Source: Streptomyces griseochromogenes | GTDB lineage: Bacteria > Actinomycetota > Actinomycetes > Streptomycetales > Streptomycetaceae | NCBI RefSeq assembly: GCF_001542625.1 | Contig: NZ_CP016279.1 | Coordinates: forward strand, 5,146,001 to 5,210,000 | Direction: 5' to 3' | DNA: 64,000 nucleotides | Notes under the pieces: model-generated | Databases searched by the model: none | Told to the model about the DNA's origin: nothing | What the model saw: the letters and a program-made list of their open reading frames with translations, nothing else | Made by a program: the position numbers and the translations under genes | In this document: positions 44,249 to 52,472 of the stretch, one piece after another | Position numbering within the stretch: the first letter of the stretch is position 1 | Layout of the letters: each line of letters opens with the position of its first letter

Positions 44249-45451
44249 TCAAGGGGTGATCGGGGTTGGGGGTTGGTAGAAGGTGCCGTCGCGGAGCATG
44301 GCGAAGAGCACGTCGGCCCGACGTCTGGCGAGGCAGAGGAGGGCTTGGGTGTGGTGCTTTCCCTGGGCGATCTTCTTGTCGTAGTAGGTGCGGGAGGTCG
44401 GGTCGGCCAGGGCAGCGAAGGCGGAGAGGAAGAAAGCCCGCTTGAGCTGCTTGTTTCCCCGGCGGGAGGGCTGTTCGCCGCGGATCGAGGAGCCCGAGCT
44501 TCTCGTTGCCGGGGCGAGGCCGGCGTAGGCGGCCAAGTGGGCGGCGGACGGGAAGTTGGTGCCGTCGCCGACGTCGATGAGGATGCGGGCTCCGGTCCTG
44601 ATGCCGATGCCGGGCATGGACATCAGGACCTGGGAAAGAGGGTGGGCCTCCAGGAGTTCCTCGATCCGGTGAGCGAGGAGTTTGCGCTGGTCGAGGACTG
44701 CTTGGAGCGAGTCGGCCAGGCTGGGGACGATCAGCGCGGCTGCGTCCGTGCCCGGGACGATGACCGTCTGTTCGTCGAGTGCGGTGAAGACCTCGTCGAT
44801 CAGCCGTTCCGTCATCCTGGGAGCCTTGGGGCGGATCAGGGTGATCAGCCTTCGGCGTCCGGCCTTGCGGATCTGGGCTGGGGAGCCGAACTGGCTGAGC
44901 AGTTTCAGCACGGCGGGGTGCTGCATGCGCGGGCCCAGGACGCGTTCGAGGTGAGGGTGGACCTGGGTGAACAGGCCGCGGAGCCGGTTGGACAGTCGGG
45001 TGGCTTCGGCGGCGAGGTCGTCGTCGAAGCCGACGATCATCTCCAGCTCGGCGACGGTGGCGTCGTCCAGGTCGAGCGAGCGCAAGGTGTGCGGCATGGC
45101 GCGGGCTGCGTCCGCGATGATGAATGCGTCGCGGGCGTCGGTCTTGGCCTCGCCGGGGTAGAGGTCGGCTATCCGCCGCATCGTGAGGCCGGGCAGATAG
45201 GCGACCTGGCAGCCCATGTCGCGGGCGACGGCCAGCGGCAGGGCCCCGATCGTGGCCGGCTGGTCGACGACCACGAGGACGGTGCCGTGCTTGGCCTGCA
45301 GTTTCGCGAAGACCTCACGGAGTTTGGGCTCGCTGTTGGGCAGCCGCTTGTCGAAGGCTTTCTTGCCGGCCGGGGTGACGGCGGTGGCGTGGTGTTCGCC
45401 CTTGCCCACGTCCAGGCCGAGGTAGACGTCGATGTCGCGGGTGTCGATCAC
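44249..45451 (-). CDS. IS110-family transposase, intact
   Basis: A 400-residue DEDD transposase. N-terminal RuvC-like domain: VYLGLDVGKGEHHATAVTPA, VLVVVDQPATIGALPLAVAR, EAKTDARDAFIIADAARAM. C-terminal Tnp-20 domain: LMSMPGIGIRTGARILIDVG, AAYAGLAPATRSSGSSIRGE with the nucleophilic serine region, and RRGNKQLKRAFFLSAFAAL. GTG 45451 has GGAGG nine bases upstream and gives the normal family length; an upstream ATG at 45553 is possible. The only apparently complete transposase in the window; it lies between the two inverted LAL genes. A CCCCG-TTG-CGGGG hairpin at about 45658-45671 may mark its right end. Confidence 0.85.
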   Translation of the reverse strand: MIDTRDIDVYLGLDVGKGEHHATAVTPAGKKAFDKRLPNSEPKLREVFAKLQAKHGTVLVVVDQPATIGALPLAVARDMGCQVAYLPGLTMRRIADLYPGEAKTDARDAFIIADAARAMPHTLRSLDLDDATVAELEMIVGFDDDLAAEATRLSNRLRGLFTQVHPHLERVLGPRMQHPAVLKLLSQFGSPAQIRKAGRRRLITLIRPKAPRMTERLIDEVFTALDEQTVIVPGTDAAALIVPSLADSLQAVLDQRKLLAHRIEELLEAHPLSQVLMSMPGIGIRTGARILIDVGDGTNFPSAAHLAAYAGLAPATRSSGSSIRGEQPSRRGNKQLKRAFFLSAFAALADPTSRTYYDKKIAQGKHHTQALLCLARRRADVLFAMLRDGTFYQPPTPITP

Positions 45452-45725
45452 GTGCAGTGTCCTCCGGTCGTACTCGTCCGGCCCTGCCACGGCACTGATC
45501 GCCACATCCACATTACGAAGAGCCTCCCGACCTGGGGAAAGGCCGGTGGTCATGCCCCTAATCAGCGGTCTGTCAGTGCCTCCGGAGCTGGTGACACCAC
45601 CCCCCAGGCCATGCACTCGACAAGGGGAGGCAGTCATGCCAACTCCGAAGGCCGGTAACCCCGTTGCGGGGCCACGAAGACGGTAATGGGGGGGGCGGCT
45701 CTGTGGTCCCGGCGCGAGGGGAGGG

Positions 45726-48554
45726 CTACTTCGTGTGCTGGGCGGCGAGGGCGGCGACTTCGACGCGGGAGTTCATGCCGAGTTTGGCCAGGATGTGGGA
45801 GACGTGGGTCTGCACGGTGCGCCGGGAGATGAACAGGCGTTCGGCGATGTGGGGGTTGGACAGGCCCTGGGCGATAAGGTCGGCGACCTTGCGTTCGGTC
45901 GCGGTCAGCGCCTCCCATCCGTGGCTGGGCCGGCCGCGCGGGCCGCGTACCCCCTGCCGGACCCCGAGGGTGCGCAGCGCGGCGTTGACGCGGGCCAGGT
46001 CCCAGGCGGCCTCGAGCTGCTGGTAGCCGGTGGCGGCCTGGCGCAGCTGTCGGCAGGCGTCGTCGCGGTGGCCACGTCGGGTCAGGACGGCGGCAGCGTC
46101 CTCGAGGCAGCGCGCCTGGGTGAGGGGTCGGTGAAGCGCTTCGCACAGGCCGGCGGCGGTGTGCAGGGCGTCGGCGTCCTGTTCCAGCAGGCCCTGGCAG
46201 GCGAGCACGGCGGGCTCGAGCAGGCCGGGCTCTGCCTGCTTGGCCTGTTCCAGTACCAGGGCCTGGATATCCAGAGCACGATCGTGTTCCCCGACGTCGA
46301 GGGCCAGGCGGACGGCTTCGGGGGCCGGGATGGCTAGCCACAGTGCCGTGTTGTCGGGGGCGTCGTGGCGGCACAGCTGTTCGAACAGCTCAAGCGCCTG
46401 CCGCGTGCGGCCGCAGTGCTGGGCGTGGACCGCGTGCGCCCAGCGGAGCATGGAGCCGGTGAACGCATCAGCGGTGACGTAGGGATCGCGCAGGGGGGAA
46501 AAGTCCAGGTGCGCTTCTGCGGTGGCCGGGTCGTCGCGGTGCAGCGAGATCAGCGCTCCCACACCGTGCAGACCCCGGTGGGCGCCAGCGTAGTCGGGCA
46601 GTTCCTGGCCCGCCTCGACCTCGGCACGGGCGTCGTCCCACCAGCCGCCGACGAACTGCACGTAGGCCGCATACAGGTGCCGCCAGAGCATGTCGGCTGC
46701 GGATTCGGGTTCGGCCGGCCAGGCGGACGACTGGCGCGCGGCGGCGACCGCTTCTGGCAGCCTGCCCAGTTCCAGCAGGGCGTGGGCCCGATAGGTGTCG
46801 GCGACGCGCACGCGCCGGCCGTGCGGTATCTCCTCCAGCAGTGCCAGCGCGCTGCTGGGCTGGTTCCTGCACAGTTCAATCAGGGCGAGGGTTGCCAGGG
46901 CTTGTGACAGGGCGGTTTGCTCGCCGAGCTCGGCGGCCTGGCCGCGCACCTGCTCCGCCAGCTGCGCGGCACGCGCGTGCTCGCCCAGGTCGTTACAGAG
47001 GCACAGCGCGCGGATCGCCAGGAATCGCAGGCGCTCGGCAGGGGTGGCGTCGGGGTGGTCGGCGGCCTGCTGGGCCAGGCGCAGGACGGTCGGCTCGCCG
47101 CGCACCTCTTCGTCAGCGTTGGCGTGGCGGAGGAGGGTCCAGCGCAGGCGGGTGCGCAGCGCGGGGTCCTGGCAACGCTCCAGGGACCAGGTGGCGACCT
47201 TGTGACACTGGTCGGCGCGGCCCTGGGCGAGCAGGGTCTCGGCCCACAGCACATAAAGACGCTGCACCCGCGCATCGGCCGGGTCGGTGGTGGGCAGAAT
47301 CCGCTCGAACAGCTCCAGCGCGGTCTTGCGGTTGCGGGCGGCCAGATGGCCGGCGGCGCCGTCCAGCCAGTCCAGCCCGGCGTGGCCGGGCGCGGTCGGC
47401 GAGCGCCGCAGCTGGTCGGCGACCCGCTCGGCCGGGTACCCGGCACCGGCCAGTGCCAGACCGAGCCGGGTGTGCATCGCCTGGCGGGCCGAGACGCTCA
47501 TCGTCTGCTCCAGCGCCTGGCGGACCAGGTCGTGCCGGAAGGCCAGCTGATCGTGGGCCTCGGTCAAAACCCCGGCCTGCTCGGCCTGTTCCAGACAGGC
47601 CACCAGCTCGTGCGGGGGTGTGCCGGTCGCGGCGGCCAGCTCGCTGACCGAGAACCGGCTGCCGAGCAGGGCGGCTGCCCGCAGAGCCTCCACCACCTGG
47701 CCGGGAAGGAACCTGAGCCGCTGGGTGATGACCTCGTGCAGGGAGTGCGGGCCGCCGGTATGCGTGGTTTCCGCCTGACTGCCGTCCACCGACAGCGCCT
47801 TGGCGGCGGTCAGGGCCTCGACCAGCGCGGTGAGGTAGAAAGGGTTGCCGGCGGCGTCGGCGGCCAGGCGGCGCAGGTGCGGGCCGGCCGAAGCCCCGGC
47901 CAGGTTTGTCAGGAGCTCCTCCACCTGCGGCTGCTCCAACGGACCCAGGGCGATGATGATGGCGCCTCGCTGCTGCCAGGTCGCCATCAGGTGCTGCAGC
48001 TGGGGGGTGCTCGGCCCGGAGCGGATCGCCACCATAACCAGCAGCGGCAGCTGCCGGGCCAGCCGCCCGATACGCTGCAGACACATCACGCTCTGCGGAT
48101 CCGCCCACTGCGCATCATCGAGCACCAGCGCGAGCGGGGACTGTTCACAGTCGTCCTCCACCAGCGCGATCACCTGCTGGACCAGCCCGATGTCATCGCC
48201 GGGTGCCGGCTGCCCCGTGCCGTCTATCTCGGGGTGGATCTGAACCGCAAGGCGTGCACGCTCGGGGTCGGGGCTGCGGCGGTACACCTGAAGACAGTCA
48301 CTGATCGCACTGAACGGCCAGCGGGCCTCCAGCATGTCCGCGGTGCCGCTGTACACCTGCATCTGTAGGCTCCGCAGACGTGCCAGCACGGCGTGGACCA
48401 GCGTGGTCTTGCCGATACCGGCCTCGCCCGTGACGAAGACGACGCCGCCCTGCCCGGCCACAGCCCGGCGAGCAGCCTGAACGACCGTGCACACCTCGTC
48501 CTCACGGCCCACCGGCGCTGACGCACCAGGACCGCCTGCGACGCTCGTCCTCAT
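45726..48554 (-). CDS. LAL-type LuxR family ATP-dependent regulator (copy 2)
   Basis: A 942-residue homologue of the gene at 39.4-42.2 kb, on the opposite strand. Walker A is again GEAGIGKTT, Walker B LVLDDAQWADPQS; the LuxR HTH is identical in sequence. Most of the 5' and middle parts are clearly similar with scattered changes, e.g. EPGSQPGAAGDDVALVQQ against EIDGTGQPAPGDDIGLVQQ. ATG 48554 (MRTSVAGGPGAS) was chosen because the shared PVGREDEV block starts ten residues later; the frame is open much further upstream. Divergent from a small gene at 48.7 kb. Confidence 0.85.
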   Translation of the reverse strand: MRTSVAGGPGASAPVGREDEVCTVVQAARRAVAGQGGVVFVTGEAGIGKTTLVHAVLARLRSLQMQVYSGTADMLEARWPFSAISDCLQVYRRSPDPERARLAVQIHPEIDGTGQPAPGDDIGLVQQVIALVEDDCEQSPLALVLDDAQWADPQSVMCLQRIGRLARQLPLLVMVAIRSGPSTPQLQHLMATWQQRGAIIIALGPLEQPQVEELLTNLAGASAGPHLRRLAADAAGNPFYLTALVEALTAAKALSVDGSQAETTHTGGPHSLHEVITQRLRFLPGQVVEALRAAALLGSRFSVSELAAATGTPPHELVACLEQAEQAGVLTEAHDQLAFRHDLVRQALEQTMSVSARQAMHTRLGLALAGAGYPAERVADQLRRSPTAPGHAGLDWLDGAAGHLAARNRKTALELFERILPTTDPADARVQRLYVLWAETLLAQGRADQCHKVATWSLERCQDPALRTRLRWTLLRHANADEEVRGEPTVLRLAQQAADHPDATPAERLRFLAIRALCLCNDLGEHARAAQLAEQVRGQAAELGEQTALSQALATLALIELCRNQPSSALALLEEIPHGRRVRVADTYRAHALLELGRLPEAVAAARQSSAWPAEPESAADMLWRHLYAAYVQFVGGWWDDARAEVEAGQELPDYAGAHRGLHGVGALISLHRDDPATAEAHLDFSPLRDPYVTADAFTGSMLRWAHAVHAQHCGRTRQALELFEQLCRHDAPDNTALWLAIPAPEAVRLALDVGEHDRALDIQALVLEQAKQAEPGLLEPAVLACQGLLEQDADALHTAAGLCEALHRPLTQARCLEDAAAVLTRRGHRDDACRQLRQAATGYQQLEAAWDLARVNAALRTLGVRQGVRGPRGRPSHGWEALTATERKVADLIAQGLSNPHIAERLFISRRTVQTHVSHILAKLGMNSRVEVAALAAQHTK
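45733..46037 (-). repeat. Inverted-repeat unit, right copy (3' end of LAL copy 2)
   Basis: Reverse complement of 41897-42201, with no difference seen over ~305 bases. With the rest of both LAL genes it makes a ~2.8-kb imperfect inverted repeat around a 3.5-kb segment holding IS110, an IS5 piece and a LAL fragment. Recombination between the arms would flip that segment. Confidence 0.7.
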
Positions 48555-48678
48555 ACACCGGAGTATCCCATCACAGACAGCGTGACGCGCTGCCTGCGAC
48601 GGCGCAGCACAGGCCGGCACACGGGGCCGGGCCGCGGGCGACCGGCGGCCACAGAGCAAGTGCACCGCCGTCGCGCTG

Positions 48679-48897
48679 TTGGCCACGTTCTGCGGCAGCA
48701 ACACGACGGGACGGTGGGGGCTGACCGGGAGAAGGCAGGCCCGGCACAGCGGCACAGCGCCTCTGGCCGCCGTCCGGGCCTGCGCCGCTGCTGCCACCAG
48801 TGACGCGGTGCGCCACCGGCGCGCCGCAGCGCTGGACACCACCCGCGTCGACGTCACCCCCTGGCACAGCGACGGCTTCGCCCGGCTGGTGAGGTGA
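48679..48897 (+). CDS. Small protein, paralogue of the one at 42.7 kb
   Basis: A 72-residue frame: ATFCGSNTTGRWGLTGRRQA, then AAATSDAVRHRRAAALDTTR and VDVTPWHSDGFARLV. Its second half matches the 78-residue protein at 42.7 kb. It starts 124 bases from the divergent LAL start. The upstream start is uncertain; an extension is possible because the related protein has ten more N-terminal residues. Confidence 0.45.
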   Translation: MATFCGSNTTGRWGLTGRRQARHSGTAPLAAVRACAAAATSDAVRHRRAAALDTTRVDVTPWHSDGFARLVR

Positions 48898-49375
48898 TCT
48901 CCGTGCCGTCTTCGCTGCGTGTATCCCTGCCCTCGAGGGCGTCTAGTCAGTGCTGCGGCGCACCACTTTGGCCAACTGCGCGTTCAGCGCCCCACAGGAC
49001 GTGATCACCGCTGTCCGGTGGGGCTTACGCCAGCTACAGCACCGCCACGACGTCCTTGACGGCTGCTTCACCGGAACTGGCCTCGTCCCCACTCCACGAT
49101 GACGACCTCACGCATTCAAGGTCAGTGAACCTCTTTCATCCTGAGTGTTGGCAGGTCAAGAGGGTGTGCACGGCTGCCACGGTCCTGCCAATGCGTGGCT
49201 TTGTTCACGAGTTGGAGGTTCTGGCACACATCTCCACCCGCTGCCCACGCCGATCACCGATCCGGCTCGCATCGTCGGCCTCGACGTACGAAGACATGAC
49301 AAGCTCGGCGGCGTCCTCCACGAGTACCGACATGCCGCTTGACCCGCGCGGACGAGATTTCCGGCAAGGGCAGGG
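48898..49375. other. Spacer with no recognised gene
   Basis: 478 bases between the small gene and the IS110 fragment. Several frames cross it; none has a protein-like sequence. The missing N-terminal DEDD half of the IS110 transposase at 49.4 kb is not here in any frame that I could recognise. Confidence 0.35.
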
Positions 49376-49933
49376 TTGGTCTCCCCGTCCTTCGTGCCAC
49401 CCCCGCGCATTCGACGGCTCCGTGACCTCACCCGGCAACGCACCAGCCTGGTCCGAGAGCGTTCCCGCGCGCTGAACCGGCTGGAGAAGGTGCTCGAGGA
49501 CGCGGGCATCAAGACCTCGCTCGTGCTGGCCAAGACGCTGAGTATGTCTTCCTGCGCCATGATCGAAGCACTCATCGCCGGTGAGCGTGACCCGGTAGTG
49601 CCGGCCGATGTGGCCGTCGGGAAGGCGCGCTCGAAGATGACGGATCTCCACGAGGCCCTGACCGGCCGCTTCGAAGACCACCATGTCTTCTTGACGTCCC
49701 AGGCCTTGGATCACATCGATTCCATCGACGCGCAGATCGCTGCGTTCGATCGGCGCATTGATGCCGAGACCGCGCCCTTACGCCGGCAGTGCGATCTCCT
49801 GGTCACCATTCCCGGCGTCTCAACCCGCCTTGCACAGGCCGTGATCGCCGAGACGGGCGCCGACATGACACGCTTCTCCACCGCGGCCGCTCTGGCAAGC
49901 TGGAGTGGCGTGGTTCCTGGGAACGGTGTGTGA
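49376..49933 (+). pseudogene. IS110-family transposase, both ends missing
   Basis: Reads FVPPPRIRRLRDLTRQRTSL, VRERSRALNRLEKVLEDAGI, AGERDPVVPADVAVGKARSK, RRQCDLLVTIPGVSTRLAQA and TRFSTAAALASWSGVVPGN. That covers the coiled coil and the beginning of the Tnp-20 domain of IS110-type enzymes. The DEDD half is missing and the frame stops right after the VVPGN motif, where the catalytic serine should follow. Confidence 0.7.
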
Positions 49934-50357
49934 GTGGGCTGGAGTTGTTGGGGTGTCACGGCGCATGGCGGGGTCTGGTTGGAGGGTGTCCTCGGTGATG
50001 TGGCCGCTGCTGTGGTGTGTGCCAAGGGTGTCTGTCTCGATGCTCGGGGTAATCGGCTGTGCCCTCGTGCGGCCATTTTCGAGTCGGATCTCTTGGGTGG
50101 CATGTCATGGGTGGGAACCGGGAAGCTGTCGTGAACCTGGCGGTTCACGGAAGCGCTGTGTGGCGGGGCGCGTGGAGCTGGCCTGATTGATCCCGTTACC
50201 GGGGCTGCAGAGCATGGACGTGTCGTGGTTCTTTGGCCTCGGGGTGGGCGGGCGTGTGACGGTGGAACTCTTTGTGGCTGTATATGTCTTCGCCCCGCCG
50301 GGGGGATGTCGGGCGGGATGAAGTGTTTCGCGGCCCGGTGAGCCTCGGCTCAACTGG
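49934..50357. other. Spacer with no recognised gene
   Basis: Sequence is GT-rich and lower in GC than its neighbours. No frame shows a credible protein. A TGAGCC-TC-GGCTCA dyad at about 50338-50351 lies directly after the secreted-protein pseudogene and may be its terminator. Confidence 0.35.
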
Positions 50358-50706
50358 CTACGGAACGACAACGGCCTTGGCGGCATAACGCTCGTCGATT
50401 TCCACGGCGGTGATGTCGGTCTGGTCTCCGGAGGTCAGGTGTCCGGTCGCCGACGAGGTGTGATGCCCATCTCCCTGACGGAACCGTTCATGTTGACATC
50501 GTCAGAGCCCACGTGCACGGCCGTCACCCTGTCCTGGAAATGCGCGACGCGGAGCACGGAGTCCGCCTGTATCGGGCTGCCGGTCTCGGCAGTGTGGGGA
50601 CCTCGATTCCCGGGGGCTTCGCGGCTGCCTGCGCCGGTGCGGCCGCGGCGATCGCCGCGGCGCCCACGAGTCCGGTGGCGGCGACCGACAGGTTGACGAT
50701 GTGCAT
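50358..50706 (-). pseudogene. Small secreted protein with two frameshifts
   Basis: From ATG 50706 a clear signal peptide (MHIVNLSVAATGLVGAAAIA, AAAPAQA) leads into KPPGIEVPTL. The frame is then lost, but another continues AETGSPIQADSVLRVAHFQD, RVTAVHVGSDDVNMNGSVRE, MGIT, and a third SATGHLTSGDQTDITAVEID, ERYAAKAVVVP to TAG at 50358. Joined, they make a coherent ~115-residue exported protein of unknown family. As written the gene yields only a 60-residue product. Confidence 0.5.
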
Positions 50707-51149
50707 GCGCCTGGACAGGATTTCTCTCTTTGTTCGGTTTGATCGGGAATCAGTCCTGAATCACGGTCCACCTGGGATTCGGGCGCTTCTTTGACGCCCG
50801 CTGGCTGTCTCAATTTTGACAAGCATCGGGCGGTGTCATCGTGTGAACAGGGCGTCCGTTGTCGCCCGTAGATACGAGAGCGCGCCAATTTGTTGCGTCG
50901 CTCGCTGTTTGTTCGGACTCGTGGTGGTCTCTGTATGGCTGAACTGAGCGGGTGATCGCAGCAGAGAAGTTGGGTCGGGGTGTGGTCTCGTCGGTGCTCG
51001 TTGCTCTGCATTGGGAATGTTTCGGGAGTACTTGAGATGGTGTGGGTGGTGTGGTGGGGCCGGGGATGTTAGCCGATTGGTGGCAGTCGTGCCAATAGCC
51101 TGGCGATATTGATGCGTTGTGCTGGCGGCTTTGTTTAGCGTCCGGCAGT
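50707..51149. promoter_or_regulatory. Divergent promoter region (secreted-protein remnant / glycosyltransferase)
   Basis: 443 bases of lower GC with no coding support, between two divergent genes. At 51076-51096 ATTGG and CCAAT flank GGCA-GTCG-TGCC, a nested dyad about 55-75 bases before the glycosyltransferase ATG; it could be an operator for a cluster regulator. No Shine-Dalgarno is obvious before that ATG. Confidence 0.4.
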
Positions 51150-52412
51150 ATGAGCTACCGAATCATCTTCCTTGCACTTGGTTCCCGCGGTGACACTCAG
51201 CCTTATCTGGCGGTCGGCCGGGTGCTCAAGGAGCGTGGACACCGGGTGGGCATCGCCACCGGGCGGTGCTACGCGGAACTGGTGCGTCAGTCCGGGCTGG
51301 ACCACATACCGATTGATGTGGACGTGGAGCAGGTCCTGAAGAGCGAAGACGGACAGCAGTGGCTCGGCGCGGAACGCAACCCGCTGCGTCTGGCCCGGCG
51401 GCTGGAGCCGTTGGCGGCGTCCTATGTCGACGAAGTCGTCGCCGGTGCGGCGGGGGAGTGCGTGGCGGCCGACGCGGTGGTGTGCTCTCTGCTCGGGATG
51501 ATGTTCCGGCCTGCGATCGTGCCGCCGTCCACCCCGTTCGCCTATGGCGGGCTCCAGCCGACATATCCGACCCGGGCCTTCCCCACCATTCAGCTCTCCC
51601 AGCGGCGTTCACTTGGCGGCTGGGGCAACCGGTGGAGTCATAGCGCGGTGGAGAGCGTGATGTGGCTCTGTGTCCGTGCGGCTCTGGCCCGGCGGGCTGC
51701 TGCCGGGCCGCGGCCGCCGTTGCGCGCGCCCTCCGCGCAGCTGAGGCGCGCCGGGCACCCGCTGTTGTGTGGGTTCAGCCCGTCCGTCGTTCCGCGGCCT
51801 GTTGACTGGCCGTCTTTCGTGCATGTCACGGGGTACTGGTTCACCGGGACGCCTGCCTCGTGGACGCCGCCACCGGACCTGGAGGAGTTCCTGGCCGTGG
51901 GGCCGCCGCCGGTCTTCGTGGGCTTCGGCAGCATGGTTTTGAAGGATCAGCGGGGTACCGGAGAGGTGGTACGGGACGCTCTGCGCCGGGCGGGACTGCG
52001 TGGCGTGCTGCTCGGTGACCCCGACGCCGAGCCTTCGGACGACGAGTTCCATGTCATCGGCGGGGCCCCGCACCAGTGGCTCTTCCCTCGCATGGCCGCA
52101 GTGGTCCACCACGGTGGTGCGGGCACCGTCGCGGCGGCTCTGCGTGCCGGCGTGCCCCAGGTCACGACCCCGTTCTTCTTCGACCAGCCCTTTTGGGGAG
52201 AGCGCCTGCACGCGCTGGGTGTCGGCACATCGCCCCGGTCGATCCTGCAGTTGTCGGCCGAGAATCTGGCCGAGGCGGTGGGCCGTGCGGCCGATGTCGA
52301 CGGACCCATGCGGGAACGGGCCCGTGCCCTTCAGGAGCGGGTGGCCGCTGAACGCGGCGCGGAGCGTGCGGCCGATGTGCTGGAGGGGTGGTTGACGGGC
52401 CTGCGGCGCTGA
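51150..52412 (+). CDS. GT1-family glycosyltransferase (MGT/sterol-glucosyltransferase-like)
   Basis: A 420-residue GT-B enzyme. The N-terminal acceptor domain starts SYRIIFLALGSRGDTQPYLA, with the GSRGDTQP loop at 11-18 typical of GT28/GT1 enzymes such as sterol and antibiotic glycosyltransferases. The C-terminal donor domain has VFVGFGSMVL and VVHHGGAGTVAAALRAGVPQ (HHGGAGT at 320-326), binding the NDP-sugar. It would transfer a sugar to a lipid or secondary-metabolite hydroxyl or amine. It converges on the LAL regulator of the fatty-acid-type cluster and is probably part of it. No sugar-biosynthesis genes are in the window. Confidence 0.85.
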   Translation: MSYRIIFLALGSRGDTQPYLAVGRVLKERGHRVGIATGRCYAELVRQSGLDHIPIDVDVEQVLKSEDGQQWLGAERNPLRLARRLEPLAASYVDEVVAGAAGECVAADAVVCSLLGMMFRPAIVPPSTPFAYGGLQPTYPTRAFPTIQLSQRRSLGGWGNRWSHSAVESVMWLCVRAALARRAAAGPRPPLRAPSAQLRRAGHPLLCGFSPSVVPRPVDWPSFVHVTGYWFTGTPASWTPPPDLEEFLAVGPPPVFVGFGSMVLKDQRGTGEVVRDALRRAGLRGVLLGDPDAEPSDDEFHVIGGAPHQWLFPRMAAVVHHGGAGTVAAALRAGVPQVTTPFFFDQPFWGERLHALGVGTSPRSILQLSAENLAEAVGRAADVDGPMRERARALQERVAAERGAERAADVLEGWLTGLRR

Positions 52413-52472
52413 CGGTGGAGTGGGCGCCGCCCATCGGCGCACGGGCCGGTCACGGACCTGGTCGGGCGGTGC

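Noticed and set aside
46917..48368. Long plus-strand frame opposite LAL copy 2
   Set aside because: Antisense shadow; the same shadow also appears opposite LAL copy 1, following the real coding sequence.
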